NCBI GenBank assembly: GCA_001414345.1
Contig: LLCB01000132.1
Span: 62,001 to 126,000 of the forward strand
Source of the DNA: Hymenoscyphus infarciens
Taxonomy: Eukaryota > Ascomycota > Leotiomycetes > Helotiales > Helotiaceae
Reading direction: 5' to 3'
Length of the DNA: 64,000 nt
Shown here in pieces: positions 10,365-21,800 of this stretch. The first letter of the stretch is position 1; the number at the start of each line of letters is the position of its first letter. The translations under genes and the position numbers were made by a program. Below the pieces are notes generated by a model. It was given only the letters and a program-made list of their open reading frames with translations. It did no database searches and was not told the DNA's origin.

Positions 10365-12560
10365 AGGAAGGAGCTGGTGGGGATGTGTTGTCGTATTGAG
10401 CCTTACTCGGGTACGTAGGTAAGTAGGTACCGGGTGGAGCACATTTATGCAGTGCTATTCTAGTCACAAGAAATAGTTATCATCTGGTCTATCCCATGAT
10501 TTTCGAAAGCCTGTAGCTCTGGGCACCGCAGTGTTAATGTTCCACAAATTCAACCAAAAACATATCAAACTCGCAGATACGACGTCCATTCCACTCCAAA
10601 ATCTCACGCACTCTTCACTCCGCATACGCCACTCGTGTTACTATTCCCCCGCAATACCCCAGCCAGGTCGAAATTATAAAGAAATTGCCCAGCAAAGCCA
10701 TCGTGGGACTGGTTCTTACTTACATAACGGTAAAACAATTGAGCAGTCTTTTTACCTATCGTATGGAAGTTGCCGGGGTCTGTGTATGGTAGGACAGCTG
10801 TTTTTTCGTGAGATGGGCCGAGCGGTTAAGCTTCCGGGTGTCACAATATCTGATGGGGGATTTAGGCTTTTCGCTTTTTCAGTGGCTGGGTTTTTACCTC
10901 GACCGGAGAAATCGAGGGAGTTTGCTTCCTTGAAACTTTCAGACACTACCTGTTGTAAGAAGGATATATTGAAAATATTCTCCAATTAGTTGGAAGCAAG
11001 TGAAATCACTGGATGATCCCATCGCTAAGGACGGAAACCCAAAGCGAGCAGCGTAACGTTTCCGAGGTACAATAGTCATGTTCCGCATCACACATTACCA
11101 TCATTTAATGATCCTTCACAAACGATCGAAATTCATTGGTCAAACTCCCAAGGGAAGACATCCGGCAAGTGCTATTGTGCCACTGTCACACACCTGGAAA
11201 GTGAGAGATTTTCGAAGAATCCATGAGTACAAAGGTATTTTTGGGCAGACTTTCCATCTACGGTATATGCTGTAGTTCGTAAGATGCGTGAGGAGCTGCA
11301 CTAAGGGATTGCTGCCATCGCGCTGGGCGCATTATGGCACACCGGTTGCAACCGAGTGTATGGGTAAGTGAGAATTCTCCGCCTCATTGGTCACTCAGAA
11401 TATTCCTACATCGTGTCATGCTTCAAGTTTTGGGAAATTGGGCCTTTTAGTGCTATCTTAAAGTCTTTCTAGAAGGTATTTTTACCGTGATGACATGGTG
11501 TGGGATACTTACTTGACACCGGGTCTCTACTTCTAGGCTTCAAAAATTGTGCTCTTATGTGTGGCAGTTCTTGTAGAGATGCAGGCTACATTGTATCGAA
11601 GCCTCATAGTTAAAGGTTTAAACAGGCAGATAGAAACGCCCTTTCAAATAAATTCGAATGCCTGTTCAAAAACCAAGAATATAGACGGATTGCAAAAAGG
11701 TCTAAAAACACTCGTAATTATCGGCTTGATGTGAAAAAACTTTTTGATAAAATTAGAACTAGAAAATTAGAACATCAAGCGCTATTGACTGCCGCTTTTA
11801 TTGTCCACCCCTAGCGTACTTGGACTACTACCTCGCTTCAAAGTCGTTTCTGCGGCTCCAATGAAAGCCGCCACGTTGGATTCTTGGCTACTCGTGTCTT
11901 TCAGGGATACCAAGCAAGCCTTTCCTAACTTTTACAAGGGAGACGGGACGCTTCCATTATTTTAGTTGACTTTGTGTTCTACAAAAAGTATAAATCTGAT
12001 AAAACTTATAGTGGTAATTTAATGTATTTTCGGTTAAATCCAGCATGAATATCTTGCAAACTTCCCTAAAACAACCTCTTCATATATTTCGATGACCGAT
12101 AATATATCAACATCCGAAAATATACATGAAAAGCCTCAGACTCCAAATGTGTTGTTGACTCTTTTGTGTGCTGTCTACACCCTCAAGCTACTGTGCTTCG
12201 GATTTGAATTTTCGTTCTCCTTCCTATCATGGTATTTCCAGATGAATCCATAGGGTTTTCGCATGCAAACTCCTCACTCGGTGAGAATATTGAGGAGGAT
12301 TTTCTGCAGTGATATCTTGGCCCAACCATCGGGGTCCAAATCATGGCATCCAAACCAGAATTAAACACCCTAAGGCGTGTGTGGCACTGCAGAAATCTTC
12401 ACGGGCCATGCATCTGATGACAGAAAGCAAGATAACTTCAAAGCAAAAGACGATGCTGTGATTCGGAATAGTATCAAGCCTGCTGAACTTTCAAAAAACT
12501 CGATGATCGAGACTTTCGCTCTCTGAGGCGGATTGCGGGATCCAGTACTGGGATTTTAAA
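10365..12560. other. Long intergenic region, no gene supported
   Basis: About 2.2 kb of unique-looking sequence. Open frames here (for example around 10537-10989, 152 codons) have no recognisable motifs or spliceable continuation. A stretch at 10810-10830 resembles the D-arm of a serine/leucine tRNA but lacks the rest of a tRNA. The final part is the promoter of the defensin-like gene. Confidence 0.4.
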
Positions 12561-12568
12561 TATATAAA
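12561..12568 (+). promoter_or_regulatory. TATA box of the defensin-like gene
   Basis: TATATAAA preceded by TTTAAA lies 137 bp upstream of the ATG at 12705. It is followed by a C/A-rich, G-poor leader, which is the usual architecture of strongly expressed fungal genes. The start of transcription would fall near 12590-12600. Confidence 0.5.
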
Positions 12569-12704
12569 GGTCCTCAGTTTCCCCTCTGGACACGATTCTT
12601 CGTTCACCTCAAAGCACCAAGAGCAATCATCCCTCAAGAGTCTTCTCAACGCACACTATTTCAAGATCAAACCCAAACCAACAACGACCCCCCCAAAAAT
12701 CAAT

Positions 12705-13144
12705 ATGCGTTTCTCATTCGCCCTCGTTGCTGCTGCCAACCTTCTCGCCATGACCACTGCTGCTCCAGCAGAAGCTGCTACCAACGCCAAAGCCGGTAAA
12801 GTCTCTTTCTCCGAAGAGTTGATTCGAGAACACTTGTATCTTTCTCAAAGAAACAAACTAACCCCAGTTCTTGCGACATAGGGACCGCTGCGGGATTGGA
12901 AGTTAACACGGTGGCTGGCACATTCAAGAGCCTTGACACCACCGCTGGTGAGTGTTATCAATCCACTTCTTCCTTATGAGGTACTGATATAGTTTTCAAA
13001 GGCTTTGGTACCGAAAGTACTCAAGCACCTGCATTCTGTGGTGGTCTCACCTATGCTCAGTGCAGTGGACTCTGCTACGCCTATGGTTATCGCTACTACC
13101 AATGTCTCTCCAGCCCAAATGTTTGCCGATGCCTCAAATTTTAA
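12705..13144 (+). CDS. Secreted six-cysteine defensin-like peptide (CS-alpha-beta type)
   Basis: Predicted 99-residue precursor from exons 12705-12795, 12882-12947 and 13002-13144 (300 nt). The first 20-24 residues form a signal peptide (MRFSFALVAAANLLAMTTAA). An Ala/Thr-rich pro-region follows, up to about residue 52-63. The C-terminal 35 residues hold six cysteines spaced C65-x7-C73-x3-C77-x9-C87-x6-C94-x1-C96. The CxxxC...CxC pattern and the 3-9-6-1 loop lengths are those of CS-alpha-beta defensins, including fungal plectasin; only the first loop is shorter (7 instead of 10). The region between C77 and C87 is tyrosine-rich (YAYGYRYYQ), and there is no Gly before C87, so the gamma-core is atypical. 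The intron-1 acceptor (gacatag at 12881) is preferred because the earlier ccccag would run into TAG at once. Likely role (inference): secreted antimicrobial or effector-like peptide. Confidence 0.7.
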
Positions 13145-15004
13145 GTTGATTTGACTTCCTGGGGGAAAAAACACACTCGAGCTTCAAGCAAGATTCTGAA
13201 ACTGTTTGCATGGAGTGCTGGTTCCCCGGAGGTCTTCAACACGGATGTGAGAAGGATATTTGTCTCGGATTGGGTTGAAAGCACTTTCATTACTTTCCTT
13301 GGTTGAATGGCAAGGAGGATGAGATTTCGAGATTGGGATGAAGTGGAAGCTTTGGGCGTAGTTCGGGTAATTAAAAAAAAAAAAAAAAACCGGGTTGTAG
13401 ATATACACTCTCTAATGGAAATTAAATCTCCCCAAACACATGTTCTATCTGCAACTTCACGCGAATCACGTTCATAGCAAGTATGAGTAGCGACTGTTCT
13501 ACCCAGGCAGCAAGAAATTCACTTGTGGTGACGACCAGTGGAGTCTGTTAACAGAAATCCTTCAATTTGACCAGTATCTCAGAAATAACATGACAATAAA
13601 TGTCAACCAACCCAAGTCCTACGTATATAGTCAAGCTGCATGCCACTTCCCTTTCTCACGACAGCCCGTACGACCTTTGCTGTCGGTACCAACGCCATGG
13701 CACAGGTACCATCTCGCCAAAAAATCGCGCCATACACAACACAAATCGCGATATGCGTGGTTTATTTTGACTTCATATCTTTGTTGGATCTTTTTCGAGC
13801 TTCATTGAATAAATCTACAACGCAATCAACCACTAAGCGAGGGAAAAGGGGGCATTAATCCCGTTCCCTGTTCCTCTAAATTGATTTTTTGGGGAAGTTT
13901 CGATTAATCAAGAGGATCCAACCACACTGCTGACCCCCTTGATTTCAGTGCCACATCTGCATTCGTTGAAAAGAGAACCAGAGCCACGTAGGAAGTGAGA
14001 ACCGTTAACCAGCTCAGATTCCTCAAACATTAATCGAGCGTGAAAAGCGAAAAAAAGCCCAGAAGAAAGCATTCAGCCTGAAAGAAGAATCAAACTATTG
14101 GTAGGTGGCCTACCTTTAGAGCTCAATGCTATTTGTAAACTACCCATGAACAGAACTTCCAGCACCAGCATAACAAGGATTCCTGTCTTGCGTGAGTTTA
14201 TTTATACCACAACCAAACAGCAAGTCACCATCGTTCATCTGCACTGCTTTCCGAGTAAGGAGCAGCAATGACTCTTGATTAGCATAGCCTCTCAAGATAC
14301 CGATTCATTTATTTCTCCCAGCTATAAGCTTAAATTGTCAAAGCAGACAAAACAGAAACAAGACACATACTTTACCCCCAGAGTATAAATCTCCCTCTGT
14401 TTTCCTTCCAGATAAACGATTTCTTGCCGCCAAAAATATATCGCAGAGAAAAGGGGTGGAGAGCAGCTATCATCACCAGTCCTTCAAGCAATTTCCCACA
14501 ACAGTGAATTCCTAGCAGTGAACCCACTTTAATTCAAGATCAAAACAATAAAGACAAAAAAAAGATATACTAGAAGACTGAAGATGTCGGTAGAAACTTG
14601 TTACAGTAAGAGGGTATATAAGTTCTAAATCACACAAACATCATATACATAATCATCGTTATCATCCATCCACCTACACCCTTCTCCCACCCCCTTCGTC
14701 CATTCCTCGCCAAAAAAAAAGAGTAAAGGGGAATTTTCGCTAAGTTACCCAAAGAATATTAAAAGTAAAAAGTAAAAAGCCTCTCCCATATATGTATTGT
14801 TTTCGCCACCTTCTTCCCATCATAAAAGTCATTTCATATCATATCATTGAATCGGCCGTTTATTTGGTTGATATGGTTTACTTCTTAACCACAAGACCTT
14901 TGAATACGTCGTCGTGGTGTTTATTTAGTTTTTCACCTATTCTCACATGTTAGCAAGCCTTCATGAACCTAAGTTTTCACTTAATCCTTCTTCACGTCGA
15001 CGAA
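13145..15004. other. Convergent intergenic region
   Basis: Holds the 3' ends of the defensin-like gene (+) and the zinc-cluster factor (-). There is a 17-base A run at 13373-13389. The part from 14580 to 14960 is C/T- and A/T-rich, consistent with a long 3' UTR of the minus-strand gene. No gene, tRNA or repeat is supported. Confidence 0.4.
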
Positions 15005-17738
15005 TTATTGAACTCCCCCTTTGCAAGCGAGCGTAGATTGAATAGGGGATAGAAAAGGGGAGGGGGAGGGGGTCCTTACAAAAATCACAATAAGCTTCTC
15101 GTAATCTAACAAACATCCTTTCAAGTGCCCTATCATCTTCCAAGGCCGCCTGCGAGTTTCTCCCCGAAGATTTGTCGTTTTCACCGACCCAATTTGTGGT
15201 AAGTGGTGTGTTGGCGTCTCGACAGAGGATCCCGTATGCGATGGTGAGACGACGGTACATGAATGTTGATTGCTCCAATCTTTCACGATGTACTATTTGA
15301 AATCAGTACACGTCCATAAATTTAGGTTTGCAGTTGGAGGGGAAATAAAAGGCGAAGAAACATACACAACTTCTGCTTCGGCAAACTCAGCCTTATCTCA
15401 TCCCTAATAGCCCGATCCCTATAAAGCAGCAAAAGTCTCATCAAACACATCCCCCCCACAATCCTCGCATGTTTATCCGGCCCAATCAATTTCGCAAAAC
15501 TGTCAATCTGCGAGAATACCGCATCCTCAAGACTTTCGAGTTCGGCGGCGGCGATGAGACGGACTTGATCGTGGAGGGTGGGGGAGACGTAAGACCATTC
15601 TTCCTTTGCGCCGGCGGGTTTTTCGTGCAGGAGGTTGTAGGAGCCATCGCGGAGGTCGAGGGAGCCGTAGGAGACTAGGCCGTTGAGACCGACTACTTTG
15701 AGGGTTGAGTTTACGAATTGTCGCTGCAGGGGGGTTAGCACGATTAATTGGGGATTTGAGAAGGAGAGGGCATACAAGTTTAGAATTCGAACCCCGTTTC
15801 TGCCGACAATAAGCATCCAAAAACGAAGTGATCCGTCCCGTAATTTCCCCAGAATGCGTCCCATCTGAAATCGACAAGACATCGCGGGCGAAATTCGCTA
15901 CCTCGTCTATCGATATAGAATCTGGGACGACGGCGAAGGAGGGGGCGTAGACTGAATGTTGGGTTACGTATATCCCTTTAACTTTTCCGAGACCTTTCCA
16001 TCGACAACGGGGATCTGAGGTGCATTGGCGCACTCGGAGGGGTAATATTGCTGTTCGATTTCCATTTTCTGGGGAGGATTTAACTGATAAGTGAATTTGA
16101 ATTGGTTTACCGGATAATGAGCTGAGGAGAGGTGCTAGACCTTCTCGCCGAGAATCGAGGGTTCCAAATATAGCTGTGGAAGTTAGTGGGTGTGGGTTGG
16201 ATTAGAAGCGAGCTCACTTTTTACTCCGCAAAAGGAGTCTATCAGCTTTGTCCGTAAACAAATAACTTTTGCCAAATGCATATTGTTGCAAGCAGCCTTT
16301 AAGCAATGTTTACAAATCCCTTCAGTAGAGCACTGCGAGAGGTTAGCAGTTGCATAATAGACAAGCGAGAAGTCGGACTTACAGGAGTTTTTCGAGATCT
16401 ACATGATACGCAAGCTCCATTGGTTCGCACCTGCCGTACTTTCTGTGCAGCTTCTGGGCCGAATTTCGTTCTTTTCCGTTTTCGAGCCTCAGTTGGACTG
16501 CTCTCGAAATTGCTCAAGCAGTCGTCTAGTTTAAGAGATGAGTTGTTTGGCGGAGGTGATGGTTCGTGGCTTGCTCCTCTCGCTCTCGTGCGAACATTGA
16601 CCTGCATGACAGTCATGAATTGATCATACTGTTGAGGCGACGATGAATCATTGTTGTCAATGGAAGGTGGTGCTTGTATCGTCTGTGTCGAAGGAGGAGC
16701 TTCCTGAGTATAATTCAGTTTCCCCTTTACTGGGCTCTGTGATGTTTGATTGTGAATCCACGAAGAAGCGTTATCGAGATTGACAAGGTCCGCTGAAAGT
16801 TGCTCAGCCCAATTTGATTGTATAGTATGAGGTGACACATCCAAACTCAACATCGCATTCGTATCAACCGTCGCGCTGGTTTGACAGAATGTATCATCGA
16901 AAGTAGAAAAAGGATTTAGTCCTAGACCCGAACCTAAAGCCCAGGACGTATCTGTTTGAACCGACTGAAAGTTCGCCAATCCAACAAAGTCCTCTTCCTG
17001 CTTGACAGCATCGATATTTTCGTATTCTTCAGTTCCTACATATGGACTTCGTGAGATTGATGTCGCCCGTGATCGTGCTTCTGGAGTGTGCAGAGCAGAT
17101 ATGCAAGTAACTGAGGTTGTTGCGAGCTCATAGGTACCAGCTCCATTGCCTTCGAAGTAGAGATCTGGAGGATTCTGGGCGTGGTATTGGTCACCGCAGG
17201 AAGGAAATAAGGTCGGAAAAGAAGCGCTAGATACCTCATCAAGTGAAATATTGGTGTTGTTTCCCGTGAAATCGAAGGATGCTTCGTCAAAATTTCCCCC
17301 ATTAAAGACTGGTGTTGCTATTGAGCCATACGTTTGCTGAGGCTCCGTATTTCCACTGTCAATTTGCAATGAGAATGCTGGGGCATTCGGTATTGATTGG
17401 CGTTGTATTATATTCCCGTAGTTATCAATCGGCTCAATCGGTGTATATGACTGGCACTGGGCTTCAAGATTCGGCATGAAGTTGGACTCGTCTTCCGTTA
17501 TCTCGCGGACCGAACAATCGTATGTTTTCTGATCCTGAGTCGACAGAACTAAATTTGGCAAGCCGTTCCCTGTGTCGATCGAGTCTTGTTGTTGAAATTG
17601 AGTTCCCCACGGGGAACCGGAATACGGTGGTTGGGAGAACATCATGTCGATGATATCTGGAGACCTTCTCGAACTAGGTGAGTATAAATCCGGACCCGTA
17701 GTCTGCAACGCCGCGACTGGCCCCGAGCTCCAAGCCAT
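15005..17738 (-). CDS. Zn(2)Cys(6) transcription factor with internal zinc cluster
   Basis: Predicted 803-residue protein. Exons (minus strand, 5' to 3'): 17738-16383, 16332-16218, 16173-16111, 16068-15776, 15723-15366, 15292-15080 and 15018-15005 (2412 nt). If the last intron is retained the frame ends at 14961 instead. The zinc cluster is C443-x2-C446-x6-C453-x5-C459-x2-C462-x4-C467 (GACVSCRSRKTP / CSTEGICKHCLKAAC). It is split by an intron exactly before the third cysteine and preceded by a basic stretch ARKRKRTKFGPEA. Unusually, the cluster follows about 440 residues of Ser/Gln/Asn-rich low-complexity sequence, which probably serves activation; the region after it (LRVRQCTSDPRCRW, SFLDAYCRQKR, FVNSTLKVVGLNG) is helical and could be the regulatory half. 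Nuclear DNA-binding regulator. The targets are unknown; the beta-galactosidase gene lies 1.1 kb upstream on the same strand but I have no evidence of a link. Confidence 0.88.
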
Positions 17739-18886
17739 CACGGTGTCGATGGCGTTGATACCTCCACCAGCTGCTCACAAATCGTATGCGCGTCGCTGTT
17801 GAAACCCTTCCGTACAAGCGCTGATGCCTCTGAAGGCAGGTGGTTTTCGACCTCGACAGCTCTCCGTAGCTAGGGCTCGTCGTTCCGGGTCCCGGGTGAG
17901 ATGAAAGAGCAAGCTAGAGCTGTTCCTTTGATGGTTTTATCTGGTATGTCGTACAGATGCTCGTGGTTCGCGGTCAAGTCTTCCTCTCAGCCTTGCTTGT
18001 ATCTCGCTCTTCTTCACAGCCCGGCTGTAATACACGAGATGCCAATCAGGCGCGCGCTTGAGAAGATGCAGTAAGATTCGAAAGGGACGGCCAGAGTAGT
18101 AGTGAGTCCTCGAAGTAGTATGTATATATTTGTATATCTGAAATGGTGCTGAACGAACGATGTACGGACTCGACGGAGCAAACACTACATACACAGCCAA
18201 ATGGAAAGAATATCTCATCACCTCTCCCCGCTGGCCGGGCTGCGGGGTGGGAAGACTGGGCGCAAGAAAATCATCCACCGCGGGCACATTGAGGCTCCAT
18301 GCATGCCAGCCCTCCACTCAATAACCAATACGTTGTAACCGGGGGTTGCAAGGAGCTGCGCCCTAGCAGATCAACGAGATGGGCGTTGTGATTGGTTCTC
18401 GTACGATATCACATCGTGCATGGGAGTATAGTATACCTATAGTATACACAGGGTAATGTATCATTGATCACAGAACGAATCTCTCCACAGAGCCTTGCCC
18501 CGTTTATAAATCATTCGTAGAACACGCTGCTTCAATTGACCAAACGAAAGGAATCCCGAGAAATGCCTATATTTCCTCTTTTCGTAAAAGAAATCGGGGA
18601 TTAACAAAAACAGAAAAGGGAACCCATAAAAGTGGGCGAACGGCACAGTTCTGCAACTCCGCAGGTGACGAACCACAAATGGAAAAAGCAATAAGGAGGG
18701 AAAGATGCAATGACATTGCCGTTTGCGGGGACACAACAGGAAAACTGTTGTGAGATCCGACGCAATCTTTTTGGGAAAGGGCGAAGAAATAGATAAGTTC
18801 ACGTGATTACAATATCATGTGACATTCCTCGTGACATCGTCCTTCCTAAACGCTCAGACTTTTGGAGCTCCTCTCCCTCCTCGGTT
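17739..18886. other. Promoter of the zinc-cluster factor and 3' end of the beta-galactosidase gene
   Basis: No gene supported. A tandem pair of TATAGTATAC sits at 18427-18436 and 18438-18447. The T-rich open frame on the minus strand at 18461-18802 has no ATG-started recognisable product and is regarded as chance. Confidence 0.4.
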
Positions 18887-21800
18887 TTAATAATAAGAAC
18901 TTCTGTCACTCCATCCTGGTCTTAGATAATCACCCTCAAAGCCGGGATCGAAAGAACTTTCAACAACCCCAAGTACAGTCCAATCGAGACTAACACTTCC
19001 CCCTTCCTCACCTTGCGCCCAGACACTAAGTCCAATCGTGTTGTCTCCATGGTAATCCAGGATACCCGGGTATACTGTTCGCAGAAAACGAAATGTCAAT
19101 ATATATAAATTCGAAAGAGAAGTGAAGTAGAAAGACGAGAAGACGAGAACCGCGACCAGAAAAGAGAAAGCAAAACTCACCAGGAAAAACAACCTGATTA
19201 CCAATATGCTCAACATACTTCCCAAACATATACCCATTAACATAAAGCTGCACCCTCACCCTCGACGCAGCCGGTGATCCAATCACAAAACCCAGCGAAA
19301 CATCGTATCCCTTCGGGATCTCCAGCGGAACAACCGTCCTATAGAACTTCGCACCCGCTTCCTTCAGTCCAGTTCCAGGATTTTCGCTCTCCCAACTCCC
19401 ATCGTCAAAGCCAGGTAAATGCCATCCCAACCTCTCAGCATGAAGGCCCCCCTCATTATACGTCCCTCTCACTTTATCAAGGTTCCCCTCTTCCCCCGCA
19501 TTCCCCGCAACCTTCCATTCCGTGAACTTCCCCCCGTCGAGAAGTGTGGCGTTGAAGATACCTCGAGGGTTGGTGGCACCACTAGTCTGATCATGTCCCA
19601 TATGATCCTGAATCACAAAAAGTACGTTACTCCCATTAGATTTCAAAGTAGCATTACCAAAATCAAGCGTCAACTCCCCCTTGGTGGTCTTAGTATCCCC
19701 CAACCAGGAACCAATAAATACACCATTGAGATACGCACTCCACCCACTAGCCGTCCCACCAATCACGGAGAGGAAAATACCTGTTGTTGTGGTGTTATAA
19801 GAAGAGAAGTAGCCACGCCAAAGGATGCTTCCGGTGTGGTATCCGTATTCATCTGCGTACAGGACGGGGTATGTGGCGGGGGGTGTGGGGTTTACTGTTT
19901 GAGTGTGGTTTGCGAGGGTCCATTTTGAGTCGTCGTAAGAGGGTTTTCGTTCTGGGAGGTTGTCGGCGGATTTCCAGGTTGTGAGGGCTGGGAGAAGGGC
20001 TTTGATGGTCGTGGTTGTGTGGGTTGGTGGGGAGAGGGAGCCGATCAAACTTCCTTGGGGTGTTCTGTGAACTCGGATTTCTCCATTGTTGAAGAGGACT
20101 CTGTGGATTGAGGAGGGGGCGTAGATTTCTAGGGAAGTGGTGGAGGAAAAATCCCCTGAGAGTTCGAGGATGTTTCCTTCTATAGAGGTGCTTCGAACGA
20201 GATAAGGTCCGAGGACGATGACTTGACTTATTAACGAATGTTTTCTGGGGCTTTGGGTTAAGAGAAACTTACTTGTCGAGTCTTCTGGGGTAAAAGGGTC
20301 GCTCGAGATTGAGGGCACCCATGTGTAATAAGCTGCAGATCTATCTACGAGAACCACTCGGAAATGGTTGTTAAATTCTACGACGGAGGATCCTGCAAGT
20401 TGTGTATACGAGACAATGAGTCCTCCCCTGGTTGGATGAAAGTCAACGTTGGAAGTGCCATCCCTTTTCGTCACTTTTCCTTCATGAACTCCAGTTAGGA
20501 AGAACTCGCCCTTCTCACCAGTAGGAAGCCACAGAACGATGAGAGGTAGATTATCTTGTATCGAGACGGTCAGGACTTCGGCAGTGGAGTAGATCAATTT
20601 CTCACCTCCGACTTTGAAGTCTGTTACGATGATCTTTGATTGTCGTCCATTGAGAACGATTGAAGAGTTGGCGTACTGAGGAATTGTAAGATTACCAGCA
20701 GAGGTATTAACCTTTAGCTTGAAAGGTGTAAGAGTTTTTGATGGAGAAGAAGCGTGGAGAGTGACATAAAATCCACCATTGGTGTCTGGATTTCGAAGTT
20801 CGGTCGTGAAAATATCCGGGGTCGAGGCATAACCAGTGCTGTTACTTATTCTGTCTACCTTGGTTAAATCTCTTGCCACTCGAACAAATTGTCCAAACAA
20901 CTTGGTTTCGTGATATTTGTCGCCGATTGTCCTGCTCTCACCTGGTTTATGTTAGCTGTTTTCTCATTAAACAGATAAGAGAGACTTACTAATTGGTGCA
21001 CTATAGTCGTAACTAGTTCCTACCATCGGGAATGGAAGTCCGCCTGTACGAAATTAGCAATGTGACCTACAAAAAACAAAACAAAATGGATCATTCATAC
21101 CCCTAAAAGTAAAAGGTCAGCACCCGCGAGTTTGAAAGGCAGAAGTGAAGCTTACCAGTTAGTTCCCCCAAACACCATGTAAACATTCATCGCCGTAACC
21201 TTCTGCGCAATATTATGCTTGTAAAAAACATTGACCCAATCCGGACCAGTAGTATTAACACTTTTCATGTCAGCTCTCCCCCCCCCCCCGGAAAGTTTGA
21301 AATCAGATCACTCACCAACCACCAGCCGGTCCAGTCCAAGGATTATAACTACCCCCCTGAAACTCCGCCAGAAACGAAGGCTGAGTCGGCGCAACCTCCT
21401 GAAAATTATTGTAATAATCATAAACTGTAAACTCCGGTACATTTCCATTCGTCCCCCCACATTCCGAAAGGTCACAACTCCAACAAGAAGGATAATGGTC
21501 AAAAGCATAATTATCAACATTTCCACCTACATCACTATAGTCTTTCGACCAGGATTTAGTTTTCATATTTGGGTTGTTGTGGATAAGTGGGACATCAATG
21601 CCATTTGCGCGTGCCGTAGCTTCGAGAAGTTCCATGTATGCGATTCCTGCGGGATTGGGGATTTTCTTATCCGCGTCGAGCCATTGGTTTCCGTATTCGT
21701 TTTCGATTTGGTAGATGAACACGTTGCCTCCTTTGGTGACTTGATGTTCGGAGACGATTTGAGAGATTTTGGAGAAGAATGGTGTCCAGGCGTCGGTATA

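Noticed and set aside
10810..10900. Possible tRNA-Ser/Leu: a stretch reading GGGCCGAGCGGTTAAGC resembles a D-arm.
   Set aside because: No matching acceptor stem, anticodon arm or B box (GGTTCGAAnCC) follows within the expected distance.
10537..10989. 152-codon plus-strand open frame.
   Set aside because: Its best start is an internal ATG, no motif or signal is visible, the composition is not protein-like, and there is no spliced continuation.
18461..18802. 113-codon hydrophobic minus-strand open frame.
   Set aside because: T-rich UTR/promoter-type sequence; no membrane-protein pattern beyond random hydrophobic runs.
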